The notes beneath the pieces were generated by a model. It ran no database searches, was not told the origin of the DNA, and saw nothing but the letters and a program-made list of their open reading frames with translations. A stretch of 64,000 nucleotides of DNA. It comes from Roseomonas genomospecies 6. GTDB taxonomy: Bacteria; Pseudomonadota; Alphaproteobacteria; Azospirillales; Azospirillaceae. The stretch is from contig NZ_QOKW01000010.1 of the NCBI RefSeq assembly GCF_008365375.1, forward strand, positions 150,068 to 214,067, given 5' to 3'. Below are positions 1 through 8,195 of this stretch, piece after piece; within the stretch, counting starts at the first letter, position 1; every line of letters begins with the position of its first letter. The translations under genes and the position numbers were made by a program.

Positions 1-746
1 TCGGGAAGCGAGGTGGTCGGGGCGGCGACGATGCCCCCGGTCGGGCGGTAGGTGAGCGCCTTCAGCGTGACCAGCGACCGCAGCACGGCGTCGCGCCAGG
101 GACCGCGGTGGGTGCAGCGCCCGCTCCACTCCTCCCAGTAATGCTCGGTCTCGGTCAGGGCCTGTTCGGCGTCGACCGGCTCCGGCAGCGGCAGATGCGA
201 GGCGGAGTAGGTCATCACGAAGCAGACGCTTTCCCCCGCCGCCACGGTGAAGTCGGCGACGGTGCTCAGATCCTCCCCGTGGATCGGGGCGCTGGTGTGC
301 AGCACCACCATGTCCGGCCCGGCGATGGCGCGCAGGGTCTGCGGGCCGATGCGCGTCACCCATGGCACGATGTGCCCGTAACCGAACCGCAGGGTCAGGT
401 CCATCCGCATGGCGACGCGCCCGCGCCGCCCGCGCAGGATGCGGACGATGTCCGACGCCTCGCCGCGCGGAGGCATGAAGTCGATCATGGTGACGGCTCC
501 CTCCGCCGTCTCGAACTCCGTCTCCACGATCAGGCTGTCGCCGCGGTAGCGCCGGGCCGTCCGCGCCTCGGGATCGCGCGGGCGCAGCAGCCAGCGCCCG
601 TTCTCCGGGGTGCCCAGCAGAGCGGCGAAACAGGCGTCGGAATCGAAACGCGGCCAGCACAGCCAGTCGATGGAGCCTTCGACGGACAGGAGGGCTGCGG
701 TTTCGCAGTCCCCCAGAAGAGCGTAATCCTCGATGCGGGAGGCCAT
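1..746 (-). CDS. Glycoside hydrolase family 15 (glucoamylase/trehalase-like) protein, N-terminal part
   Basis: The minus strand is open from an ATG at 746 to the window edge, so the C-terminal part, including the catalytic (alpha/alpha)6 barrel, lies outside. The first residues read MASRIEDYALLGDCETAALL, followed by a GSIDWLCWPRFDS block. This is the characteristic N-terminus of bacterial GH15 proteins (glucoamylase/glucodextranase/trehalase group), which hydrolyse alpha-glucosidic bonds in maltooligosaccharides, dextrins or trehalose. The visible 248 residues match the N-terminal beta-sandwich domain. An in-frame ATG lies 48 bases upstream (794), but the family usually begins just before the IEDYALIGD motif, so 746 is preferred. 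No signal peptide is visible, which suggests a cytoplasmic enzyme. It diverges from the beta-helix gene at 945. Exact substrate cannot be told. Confidence 0.85.
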   Translation of the reverse strand, partial: MASRIEDYALLGDCETAALLSVEGSIDWLCWPRFDSDACFAALLGTPENGRWLLRPRDPEARTARRYRGDSLIVETEFETAEGAVTMIDFMPPRGEASDIVRILRGRRGRVAMRMDLTLRFGYGHIVPWVTRIGPQTLRAIAGPDMVVLHTSAPIHGEDLSTVADFTVAAGESVCFVMTYSASHLPLPEPVDAEQALTETEHYWEEWSGRCTHRGPWRDAVLRSLVTLKALTYRPTGGIVAAPTTSLP

Positions 747-944
747 GGCACGGTCTCGGACGATGGCAAGGGGTGCCGATGGGCAACGGACCATGGTCGC
801 CCCGGGTTCCCGCCGGAGGTGCCACGGTCACGACGAAGGTCAGACGTCCGGTTTGACGATTCTGGCCCCCGGACCCGCGTGGTAGCGTTTGCGCCCGTCA
901 GCCGGCCGCAAGCGCATCGCCGCGGAAAACGCATGGGGACCGCC

Positions 945-2423
945 ATGAGAGCAGGACGCACCACGACCCGGCTGGCGGCGGCCGCCGTTCTTCTCGCGGG
1001 TCTGCCGATGGCGGCGGACGCGGAGCCCGCCACCGTCTCCCTGCGGCCCGGCAGCGACATCCAGGCGGCGGTGGACCGCCATCCCCCCGGCACGCGCTTC
1101 CGGCTGGAGGCGGGCGTCCACCGGCTGCAGTCGATCGATCCCAAGGATCAGACCATCTTCGAAGGCGCCCCCGGCGCGGTGCTGAGCGGGGCGCGGCGGC
1201 TGACCTCCTTCATCCGCCGTGGCCCGGTCTGGGTCGCCCGCGGGCAGACGCAGGAGGGCTGGGTCAACGCCGCGGAATTCTGCCGCGCCGGCTTTCCCCG
1301 CTGCGCCCATCCGGAGGACCTGTTCATCGACGACGCGCCGATGCTGCATGTCGGCAGCCGGTCCGCCGTCGGGCCGGGGCGCTGGTTCTTCGACTACGAC
1401 GCCGACGAGATCGTGATGGGCGACGATCCCACGGGGCGGACGGTGGAAACCAGCGTCACCCCCCGCGCCTTCGGCGGCAAGGCGACCGGCGTCGTCATTC
1501 AGGACCTGACCATCGAGAAATACGCCTCCCCCGTCCAGGCCGCCGCCATCGACGCGGAGTTCGGCCGCGCCTGGACCGTCCGGAACAGCGTCGTGCGCCT
1601 GAACCACGGCGTCGGCGTCAACGCCGGCACGGGGAGCCGGATTCTGGACAACCGCATCCAGGACAACGGCCATGCCGGCTTTTCCGGGTCCGGAACGGAT
1701 TTCCTGATCGCCGGGAACGAGATCACGCGGAACGGCTATGCCGGCGTCGATTTCTATTGGGAAGGCGGCGGCGGCAAGATCACGGAATCCCCCGGCGGCG
1801 GAGTCATCCGCCGCAATTGCGTGCATGGCAATGTGGGCGCCGGGCTCTGGGCCGACATCGACGTGTATGGGCTCGTGATCGAGGACAATGTGGTCTTCGG
1901 CAACGCCGACAACGGCATCACCTACGAAATCAGCTACGACGGCGTGATCCGCAACAACCGCGTCGCCGACAACGGGAAGCAGGGCCAGGGCTGGTTCTGG
2001 GGCGCCCAGATCCTGATTTCCAGCGCGCAGGGCGTGAAGGTCTACGGGAACGACATCGACGTGCCGGGCGGCTATGGCAACGCGGTGATGGTGGTGTCCC
2101 AGGACCGCGCGCCCTACACCCCCGCCGTCGGCAACGAGATCTTCGCCAACCGCATCGTCATCCGCAACGCCGATGCGCGCGTCGGCGCCGTCACCGACGT
2201 GGACGCCGACAACGCCGCGGTCGCCACCGGAAACCGGCTGTACGGCAACAGCTATCATCTGGCGGATCTGGGCAAGCGCGTCTGGTTCTGGAACGACGCG
2301 GATGCCGACTGGAACGCCATCCGCGCCCTGGGGCAGGAGACGGGAAGCGCCCTCGACGCCGACCTTCCACAAAAGACTCCGCCAAGCTGTTCTTCCATTG
2401 CGGCCGCGGACAGGAGCCGATGA
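945..2423 (+). CDS. Secreted right-handed parallel beta-helix protein
   Basis: About 492 residues. The N-terminus (MRAGRTTTRLAAAAVLLAGL, Ala-rich, ending ADAEP) is a Sec signal peptide, so the protein is periplasmic or extracellular. The rest has repeated G-N-x-I/V and DN-x-I/V turns (for example NRIQDNGHAGFSGSG, NEITRNGYAGVDFYWEGGG, DNVVFGNADNGITYEISYDG) typical of pectate-lyase-like parallel beta-helices (NosD/PbH1 repeats). Such folds act as polysaccharide lyases, epimerases or hydrolases. No catalytic residue can be assigned, so the activity is open. An ATG at 933 is in frame, but the GGGG at 935-938 spaces well to 945. The protein is clearly paralogous to the N-terminal half of the product of 25582-28419, and the two genes bracket the regulator and polysaccharide loci, suggesting a role with the same polymer. 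Confidence 0.8.
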   Translation: MRAGRTTTRLAAAAVLLAGLPMAADAEPATVSLRPGSDIQAAVDRHPPGTRFRLEAGVHRLQSIDPKDQTIFEGAPGAVLSGARRLTSFIRRGPVWVARGQTQEGWVNAAEFCRAGFPRCAHPEDLFIDDAPMLHVGSRSAVGPGRWFFDYDADEIVMGDDPTGRTVETSVTPRAFGGKATGVVIQDLTIEKYASPVQAAAIDAEFGRAWTVRNSVVRLNHGVGVNAGTGSRILDNRIQDNGHAGFSGSGTDFLIAGNEITRNGYAGVDFYWEGGGGKITESPGGGVIRRNCVHGNVGAGLWADIDVYGLVIEDNVVFGNADNGITYEISYDGVIRNNRVADNGKQGQGWFWGAQILISSAQGVKVYGNDIDVPGGYGNAVMVVSQDRAPYTPAVGNEIFANRIVIRNADARVGAVTDVDADNAAVATGNRLYGNSYHLADLGKRVWFWNDADADWNAIRALGQETGSALDADLPQKTPPSCSSIAAADRSR

Positions 2424-2796
2424 CTTTCTCTTGCCATTTCTTCCGCAAGGAGAAAACCCGGCGCGCACCGGCAAGGAGAAGTTTTGTCGAGACCGTTACA
2501 ATTTTGAAAAAATCTCTAATTTGGGGGTACTTTGCGGTTATCTGCGCACAGTCTTATGATCTTGTTTGCGATTGACGCTCCAAAACACCTGCGATGTTAT
2601 GGACTGAGCGGCGGTCGCAAGAAACCTCCTGGGACATCGCATCTTCGCCTGATCCTGTTCACTTGATCGAAAAGGCCAAAGCCTTCGCGAAAGACGCGAT
2701 CTTGGCGGCGATCCTGGGGGCGGCGATCCTGGGCGGTTCAGCAAGCGGTTTCGTATGGAGGGACGGTTCGGGGCGTGTGGCAGAAGGAGTCACTGG
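2424..2796. other. Intergenic region upstream of LuxR-type regulator
   Basis: A 373-base gap with visibly lower GC around 2490-2600 than its surroundings. No convincing coding sequence is present; the short open frames here have no recognisable protein features. It presumably carries the promoter of the regulator starting at 2797. A GGGGG-TAC-TTTGC stretch near 2523-2536 resembles a sigma-54 element, but the GG-to-GC spacing is one base short, so I do not call it. Confidence 0.5.
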
Positions 2797-3756
2797 ATGT
2801 TGCCGTGCAAAGACGGAGAGCGCTTGCAAAACGCCTTCCGCCGCGCCCCTTCGGCCATGTTCCTCACGCCTGACCGTATCCTGGCCACCAGTTCCATGAC
2901 CGGCGCGTCCGTGAACGTCTTCCCGATGAACGCATCCACACAGCCGAACGCAGCATTCTCCGGCGCGGCATCCCAGGCCGCGGCGTCGGTCAACGACTCC
3001 GGCCCGTTCGCGTCCTATTACCGGATTTCCGGGGGCGCGAGACCCCTGGGGGAGGATCAGATCGTCACGGCCATCCTGCACGACGAAACACCACTGACGC
3101 GCGAGAGCCTGTCCACCAGCCTGAATCTGTGCGGACGGGGGGTGCGGGTGCTGACGGCGGCGTCCGTGGCCGATCTGGAAAGCGCCGTGCGGCGGGACGG
3201 CCCACCCAACGTGGCGCTGGCCAACTTCAGCGGGCGGCTCGCCACCGACCCGGAGTTCCACCCGAAGCTGGCGGAACTGCTGGCCGTGCTGGACGGCATC
3301 CCGCTCATCATGCTGTCGGACTCCGATGAGACGGCCACCGCGCTGGAGGCCATCCGCCAGGGGGCGCACGGCTACATCTCCACCACCATCGGCCTGACCA
3401 TGGCGCTGGAGGCGATCCGCCTCGTCGCCGCCGGGGGCATCTTCGTTCCGGCGACCATCCTGCACCGGCTGATCCTGGACCAGGGACCGGCCCCCGTGCT
3501 CCATGCTCCCTTGGCCGCGGCCACGCCCACGGTCAACGGCAACCCCCGGCTGACCCAATTGACCCCGCGCCAGATCGCCGTCCTGGAATGCCTTCAGGAA
3601 GGCAAGCCGAACAAGGTCATCGCTCACGAGTTGGGAATGCGGGAAAGCACCGTCAAAGTGCATGTGCGGAACATCCTGCGGCGGCTCGGCGCCACCAACC
3701 GGACGGAAGCGGTCTGCCGCGTCATGCGCGAGGAGGAGTGGCGCGAGGGAGAGTGA
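2797..3756 (+). CDS. LuxR/NarL-family regulator with degenerate receiver domain (paralogue 1)
   Basis: 319 residues from the ATG at 2797, chosen because AGAAGGAG (2782-2789) lies 7 bases upstream; an earlier in-frame ATG at 2755 lacks a ribosome site. The C-terminus is a LuxR-type helix-turn-helix: LTPRQIAVLECLQEGKPNKV followed by IAHELGMRESTVKVHVRNIL. The middle section resembles a response-regulator receiver (ILHDETPLTRESL at strand 1, IPLIMLSDSDE at strand 4). At the phospho-acceptor position it reads VALANFSGR, with Asn instead of Asp, and the conserved Lys of the GYLxK segment is replaced (GYISTT). It is therefore likely a phosphorylation-independent DNA-binding regulator. About 90 extra residues of low-complexity sequence precede the receiver. 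It converges with paralogue 2 (3835-4569); target genes are unknown but may be the adjacent polysaccharide locus. Confidence 0.85.
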   Translation: MLPCKDGERLQNAFRRAPSAMFLTPDRILATSSMTGASVNVFPMNASTQPNAAFSGAASQAAASVNDSGPFASYYRISGGARPLGEDQIVTAILHDETPLTRESLSTSLNLCGRGVRVLTAASVADLESAVRRDGPPNVALANFSGRLATDPEFHPKLAELLAVLDGIPLIMLSDSDETATALEAIRQGAHGYISTTIGLTMALEAIRLVAAGGIFVPATILHRLILDQGPAPVLHAPLAAATPTVNGNPRLTQLTPRQIAVLECLQEGKPNKVIAHELGMRESTVKVHVRNILRRLGATNRTEAVCRVMREEEWREGE

Positions 3757-3834
3757 CGGGACGCGAACGACGGCGCGGGTCCCGCCCCGCACCGTTCCTC
3801 CGTCGCAAACCCCGTCTCCAGCCGACCGGCCCGC

Positions 3835-4569
3835 TCAGGGCTGGTTCGATTGCATGGCCGCGCTGCGGGACAGATGGGCGTGCGCCATGAAGGCGGCCTC
3901 CGTCCGGTTGGTGGCGCCCAGCTTCTTCAGCACGTTGCGCACATGCGCCTTGGCGGTGTTCTCGCACATGCCCAGCATGTACGCGATGATCTTGTTCGAC
4001 TTGCCTTCGCGCATGCAGGTCAGCACGGCCATTTCCCGTGGCGTCAGGCCGCCGATGCGGTCCATCACCGGCACCGCCGCGCCCGGCGGCGGGGTCTGCG
4101 GCACCGCGATGCCTCCCGGCATCGGGGCGATGAGCGATTGCAGCGACGTGGCGGGCACGAAGGTGCCACCGGCGGCAACCAGCCGGATCGCCTCCAGCAT
4201 GACGCCCAGACCCAGGCTGGGAACGATGTAGCCGCGCACGCCGAGGCGCAGGCTCTCCAGGATCATCCCGCCGTCATCGCGGTCGGAGATGATGACCAGA
4301 GGCACCGGCAGGCAGGCCGATACGGCGTCGCGGATCGCGGCGCACAGCACGTCGTTCAGTCCCATCTGCGCGCCGATGTTGCACAGTACGACCTCCGCCC
4401 GTCCGTCCCGCACCAACGTACCGGCGGCGTCCTTCAGCGACGCGACCGACCGCACGGTCATGTCCTGGCACAGCGTGCCGAGGCCGAGCGCGAAGCAGTC
4501 CCGCGTCAGGCTGTTCGGATCGACCAGGACCACCGCCACTCCGGATTGCTGCGTATTTTCCGTCATCAT
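3835..4569 (-). CDS. LuxR/NarL-family regulator with degenerate receiver domain (paralogue 2)
   Basis: 244 residues. The start lies at two adjacent ATG codons (4569 and 4566) behind AGAAGGGGGAG, which is 3 bases from the first and 6 from the second, so 4566 may be the real start. An N-terminal receiver-like domain (VAVVLVDPNSLTRDCFALGL) is followed by VVLCNIGAQ at the phospho-acceptor position (Asn for Asp) and GYIVPS where the Lys should be. The C-terminus is a LuxR HTH (LTPREMAVLTCMREGKSNKI then IAYMLGMCENTAKAHVRNVL). It shares the EAIRLVAAGGTFVPAT block with paralogue 1, showing a common origin. It is convergent with paralogue 1 and divergent from paralogue 3. A DNA-binding regulator independent of classical phosphorylation is the best guess. 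Confidence 0.85.
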   Translation of the reverse strand: MMTENTQQSGVAVVLVDPNSLTRDCFALGLGTLCQDMTVRSVASLKDAAGTLVRDGRAEVVLCNIGAQMGLNDVLCAAIRDAVSACLPVPLVIISDRDDGGMILESLRLGVRGYIVPSLGLGVMLEAIRLVAAGGTFVPATSLQSLIAPMPGGIAVPQTPPPGAAVPVMDRIGGLTPREMAVLTCMREGKSNKIIAYMLGMCENTAKAHVRNVLKKLGATNRTEAAFMAHAHLSRSAAMQSNQP

Positions 4570-5306
4570 CCGCTCCCCCTTCTGCTCAAACGACATTGCC
4601 CATCTCCTCACGCCGGGGTTGCGGATCTTCATCCATCCCCGGATGCGGATGAGCATTCAATTCTCGGGTGAGCACGTCCGCCTGCGGATACTCGGAAAGA
4701 TTTCAGCTTTTTCATTTTCAGCGCCTTTCCCTGCCGACCACATGGTTTGTTTCTGTTAAAAGATCATCAGGAATGCTTGGGCGTCTTGCATTTGATGTTT
4801 TCAACGTTACCAGAACAGCGCGGTCCGTAAATACGCACTTCGATGCAAGGTTGCGCCGGTTCCATGCCTACTCCCGTACCCACTCCGGCGCCTGGAGCAC
4901 GGCCTTTTCCGGCCATTTGTACGCCTTTGTGAGGAGGGGAGCGGCGTAAGGCGGTCATCCCGGCGCCGGATCGGTTGGTCGCGCCGATGCGTCGCCCTCT
5001 CCTTGCGCCCGAAAGAACAGGTCCGAACGGCACAAGACACGGCCAGGAATGCTCTGACCATTGGAAGAGCGGCTGTGAGATGGCGTTGCGCTTCCGGATG
5101 TCGAGAGCCGGGACCTCCCCGGAATACACGGAATTCGTTCGGATATGGTTCAATTAGGGGGTAACGGGAGGGGCCGACATAGTTAATTCTGCGCGGGATT
5201 GACGTTGACGGACTCGCGGGTGCAATGCAGCAATATCAGGGACGACGGCGCCGCCCGCCGGCGGAGCGGGGGGCGTAGCGGGAAAACGGGCCGGGAGACA
5301 TCGTTC
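4570..5306. other. Long divergent intergenic region between two LuxR-type regulators
   Basis: A 737-base gap with AT-richer stretches at about 4690-4830 and 5090-5200. The open frames within it lack ribosome sites or recognisable motifs and I see no convincing gene. It must contain the promoters for the minus-strand regulator (start 4569) and the plus-strand regulator (start 5307), which occupy only its ends. The remaining sequence could host a small RNA or several regulator sites, but nothing specific is recognisable. Confidence 0.5.
5199..5226 (+). promoter_or_regulatory. Candidate sigma-70-type promoter for regulator paralogue 3
   Basis: TTGACG at 5199-5204, then a 16-base spacer, then TGCAAT at 5221-5226 (four of six matches to TATAAT). 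A second TTGACG follows directly at 5205-5210. It lies about 80 bases upstream of the regulator start at 5307. Match quality is moderate; this is a motif call only. Confidence 0.3.
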
Positions 5307-6056
5307 ATGGCATCGAACGCAATGGCGGCTCCATCGCCCTGCGGCCCCGGGCCGGCGAACGGGCACCGGAGCATCGCGGCCCTTCTTCTGGACGAAACGC
5401 CGCTGACCCGTGAATGCCTGTCCGCCGGCCTCAGCCTGCGCGACCCGTCCCTGCAGGTGACCACCGCGGCGTCGCTGGAGGAGGCGAAGGCGATGCTCGC
5501 GACCGGGGCCGCGCCCGCCGTGGTGCTGTGCAACCTCGTCAGCCTGACCCCGCCGGACGGCAGCGCCCTGGCGACGCTGCGCGTCCTCGCCGGCGCTTTC
5601 GGCGACACCCCGCTGGTCGTCCTGTCCGAAGGAGAAGAGGCCGACCTGCCGCTGGAGGCTTGCCGGCTCGGTGTGCGGGGCTGTCTGCCGACCAGCGTCG
5701 GCCTCGCCGTCGCTCAGGAGGCCGTGCGGCTGGTGGCGAGCGGCGGGACGTTCTTTCCCTCACCCTTCCTGCATCGCCTCCTGCAACAGTGCGAGGCTGT
5801 GCCGGAGGACCCGCCGGCACCGCCCTGCGGGGCGGCGCTGACCGCGCGCCAGCGCGGCGTTCTGCAACGGCTTCGGGAAGGAAAGACGAACCGCGTCATC
5901 GCACAGGAGCTTGGGATCAGCGAGAACACGGCGAAGGTCCATGTGCGCGGCATCCTCCGCAAGCTGGGCGCGGCCAACAGGGCCGACGCCGTGCGCAAGG
6001 CCTGGCAACCGGCCGAGCCGGCCGCTCATAAAACACTCAGCCGGGATCGGGGCTGA
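5307..6056 (+). CDS. LuxR/NarL-family regulator with degenerate receiver domain (paralogue 3)
   Basis: 249 residues from the ATG at 5307, preceded by GGGAGA at 5293-5298; an upstream in-frame start at 5199 overlaps the candidate promoter and is not favoured. A receiver-like domain (IAALLLDETPLTRECLSAGL) carries VVLCNLVSL at the phospho-acceptor position (Asn for Asp) and GCLPTS instead of the Lys motif. A C-terminal LuxR HTH follows (LTARQRGVLQRLREGKTNRV, IAQELGISENTAKVHVRGIL). It has the same EAVRLVASGGTFFPS block as its neighbours. Its last 20 bases overlap the end of the convergent gene 6037-6555. Likely a transcriptional regulator not controlled by Asp phosphorylation. Confidence 0.85.
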   Translation: MASNAMAAPSPCGPGPANGHRSIAALLLDETPLTRECLSAGLSLRDPSLQVTTAASLEEAKAMLATGAAPAVVLCNLVSLTPPDGSALATLRVLAGAFGDTPLVVLSEGEEADLPLEACRLGVRGCLPTSVGLAVAQEAVRLVASGGTFFPSPFLHRLLQQCEAVPEDPPAPPCGAALTARQRGVLQRLREGKTNRVIAQELGISENTAKVHVRGILRKLGAANRADAVRKAWQPAEPAAHKTLSRDRG

Positions 6057-6555
6057 CCGTACCGCCGTCGTGGATCAGACGCAGGGCGGCGATGACCTCA
6101 GCCAGCGGCATCCGCCCGCTCAGCACTCCACGCAGGCCGAGACGCGCCGCCGCGTCGGTCACCGTGGGGCCGGGCCGGTCGGCCAGCAAGGCAACGGGGG
6201 GATGGGTGGTGCCGCCCGTCAGCGCGCCCAGAAGCTGGCCGATGTCGCCCTTGGCCGGATCGGCGCGCCCGATGTTCACCAGCACCACGTCGGAACCGCG
6301 CAACGCGGCGGGCAGGTCGGCCAGCGCCGCGGCGCTGCGCCGGTGGCTGACCGCGACATCGGGAGCCGAAGCGTTGATGGCGGCGGCGAGGCTTTCGCCG
6401 AACAGGGACCGGTCATCGATCAGCAGGACGGCGATCGGCGCCCGCCCGCCGGTCCGCACCTCCGGACGGGGTGAATGGGGACCGCCCCGCGCGCCGGGGG
6501 GCACACGGGGCATGAACTCTCGGCGGTTGCCGGCCGGCGCGTCCAAGCCAAGCAT
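6037..6555 (-). CDS. Receiver-like protein lacking a DNA-binding domain (paralogue 4)
   Basis: 172 residues from the ATG at 6555 (an internal ATG at 6513 with GAGAG upstream is an alternative). The domain from about residue 40 aligns with the receiver-like part of the three preceding regulators: IAVLLIDDRSLFGESLAAAI, then DVVLVNIGRAD (Asn for the phospho-Asp), then GVLSGR for the Lys motif and ALRLIHDGGTVSPD. It stops exactly where the others continue into the LuxR helix-turn-helix. It may be a truncated regulator or a dedicated partner that heterodimerises with them. Its 3' end overlaps that of paralogue 3 by 20 bases, convergently, so truncation by a rearrangement at this junction is plausible. 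Confidence 0.7.
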   Translation of the reverse strand: MLGLDAPAGNRREFMPRVPPGARGGPHSPRPEVRTGGRAPIAVLLIDDRSLFGESLAAAINASAPDVAVSHRRSAAALADLPAALRGSDVVLVNIGRADPAKGDIGQLLGALTGGTTHPPVALLADRPGPTVTDAAARLGLRGVLSGRMPLAEVIAALRLIHDGGTVSPDPG

Positions 6556-6659
6556 GGCTGTGTCTTTCGGAATCGAGAGATCCCAGCCGATCCCCGCGCC
6601 GGGCCGCCGCCGCCGAAGCAGGGACGGCCCGTTCAGGGGACCGGTGCGTGGCCGGCGTC

Positions 6660-6678
6660 CGCGGGCATCGAGCCCGCG
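6660..6678 (-). terminator. GC hairpin just after the UDP-glucose dehydrogenase stop codon
   Basis: A perfect 7-base stem with a 5-base loop (CGCGGGC-ATCGA-GCCCGCG) abuts the stop codon of the minus-strand gene ending at 6679. There is no T-tract on the minus strand, so it may be a weak or Rho-assisted 3' end rather than a classical intrinsic terminator. Confidence 0.4.
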
Positions 6679-8130
6679 TCAATCAGCCAGATCGGAAGCG
6701 GCCTCCGCAAGGCGTCCGGAGAAGGGAAGCACACAGGCGTCGCCCGCGAAGCTGTTGCTGAGCAGCATGGCCTCCGCCGCCTTGCGCCGCTTCGCCGTAT
6801 CCGGGCGCAGGCTCTCGGGCCAGACATCGCGCCGCCCGACGGAGCAGTAGTGGAACCCCTCCGCCGCCATGGCCGCCGGGTCGTAGACGTTGCGCAGATC
6901 GACCATCACCGGGCGCCGCATCAGGCTGCGCACGCGGCCCAGGTCCAACGCGCGGAACTCGTTCCATTCCGTCAGGATGGTCACGCAGTCCGCCTCCGCC
7001 AGCGGGGCGTAGGCGTCTTCGTGCCAGACCACGCCGGGCAGCAGATGGCGGCCCTCCTCCATGCCGGCGGGGTCGTAGACATGGACCGTGGCGCCGGCCT
7101 CCTGGAGCAGCGGGATGATCTCCAGGCTCGCCGCCTCGCGCATGTCGTTGGTGTCGGGCTTGAAGGTGATGCCAAGCACCGCGATCCTCCTGCCCGCCGC
7201 GTCGGGGCCGCAGGCCTGGAGAATCCGCGCGGCCATCTGCCGCTTGCGCGCCCGGTTCACGTCCACCACCGTTTCGATCAGCCGCACCGGCGAGTCGTGC
7301 TGCCGCCCGGTGCGGACCAGCGCTTCCGTGTCCTTGGGGAAGCAGGAGCCGCCGAAGCCCGGCCCGGCGTTCAGGAAGGGGCGCCCGATGCGGCCGTCCA
7401 GCCCCATGCCCGCCGCCACGTCCTGCACGTCCGCCCCCACCCGCTCGCACAGGTCAGCCACTTCGTTGATGAAGGTGATCTTGAAGGCCAGGAAGGCGTT
7501 CGCCGAGTATTTCGTCAGCTCCGCCGTTTCGATCCCGGTGCGCACGAAGGGCGTCCCGGCGCGGATCAGCGGCTGGTAGAGCGTCTCCATGACCGATCGC
7601 GCGCGGTCGGACTCGGCGCCGATCACCACGCGGTCCGGCTGCATGAAATCGCCGATGGCGGAGCCTTCGCGCAGGAATTCCGGGTTGGACACCACGTCGA
7701 ACTCGGCGCGCGGGTTGACGTCCCGCACCAGCGCGGCGATCTGGCGCCCGGTGCCGACCGGCACGGTCGATTTGGTGACGATGACGGTGTAGCGGGACAT
7801 GGTCCGCGCGATCTCCGCCGCCGCCGCGAAGACGTAGGTCAGGTCCGCCCCGCCGTCGCCGGGACGGGAGGGGGTGCCGACCGCGATCAGAACGACGTCC
7901 GCCCCCTGCATCGCGACCGCGAGGTCGGAGGTGAAGGACAGCCGGTCCGCCGCCATGTTGCGCGCCACCAGGACGTCGAGGCCGGGTTCGTAGATGGGAA
8001 TCTCGCCGCCCGTCAGGCGCCGGATCTTCGTTTCGTCCTTGTCGACGCAGCACACCTCGATGCCGAATTCGGCAAAGCAGGCGCCGGACACGAGGCCGAC
8101 ATAGCCGGTCCCCACAACCGCGATCCGCAT
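6679..8130 (-). CDS. ugd: UDP-glucose 6-dehydrogenase
   Basis: 483 residues, start at 8130 behind AGGAG with 7-base spacing. This cytoplasmic enzyme oxidises UDP-glucose to UDP-glucuronate with two NAD+. The N-terminal Rossmann motif is MRIAVVGTGYVGLVSGACFA; the family motifs TKSTVPVGTG and SNPEFLREGSAI follow. The catalytic Cys is in GPGFGGSCFPKDTEAL at about residue 263, and GITFKPDTNDMREAASLEII marks the C-terminal UDP-binding domain. The product feeds the UDP-xylose synthase encoded at 15402-16349 and possibly glucuronosyl transfer. The C-terminal tail of about 40 residues is longer than in many homologues. It is the last gene of the minus-strand half of the polysaccharide cluster. GDP-mannose dehydrogenase is the main alternative, but the overall pattern fits Ugd. 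Confidence 0.88.
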   Translation of the reverse strand: MRIAVVGTGYVGLVSGACFAEFGIEVCCVDKDETKIRRLTGGEIPIYEPGLDVLVARNMAADRLSFTSDLAVAMQGADVVLIAVGTPSRPGDGGADLTYVFAAAAEIARTMSRYTVIVTKSTVPVGTGRQIAALVRDVNPRAEFDVVSNPEFLREGSAIGDFMQPDRVVIGAESDRARSVMETLYQPLIRAGTPFVRTGIETAELTKYSANAFLAFKITFINEVADLCERVGADVQDVAAGMGLDGRIGRPFLNAGPGFGGSCFPKDTEALVRTGRQHDSPVRLIETVVDVNRARKRQMAARILQACGPDAAGRRIAVLGITFKPDTNDMREAASLEIIPLLQEAGATVHVYDPAGMEEGRHLLPGVVWHEDAYAPLAEADCVTILTEWNEFRALDLGRVRSLMRRPVMVDLRNVYDPAAMAAEGFHYCSVGRRDVWPESLRPDTAKRRKAAEAMLLSNSFAGDACVLPFSGRLAEAASDLAD

Positions 8131-8195
8131 GGTTCCGCTCCTATTCCTTGATGGCGTTTCCGACCCCGTCCCGGGCCGGCTCGGCGCTAGGGCCG

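Noticed and set aside
108..944. N-terminal extension of the beta-helix protein on the plus strand
   Set aside because: The stretch is the antisense of the GH15 gene on the minus strand up to 746; a signal peptide and ribosome site place the real start at 945 (or 933).
2520..2540. Possible sigma-54 promoter upstream of regulator paralogue 1
   Set aside because: The GG and GC elements are separated by 9 rather than 10 bases, which normally abolishes recognition.
4668..5157. Small open frames in the divergent regulator region
   Set aside because: No ribosome sites, low-complexity composition and overlapping alternatives on both strands; not supported as genes.
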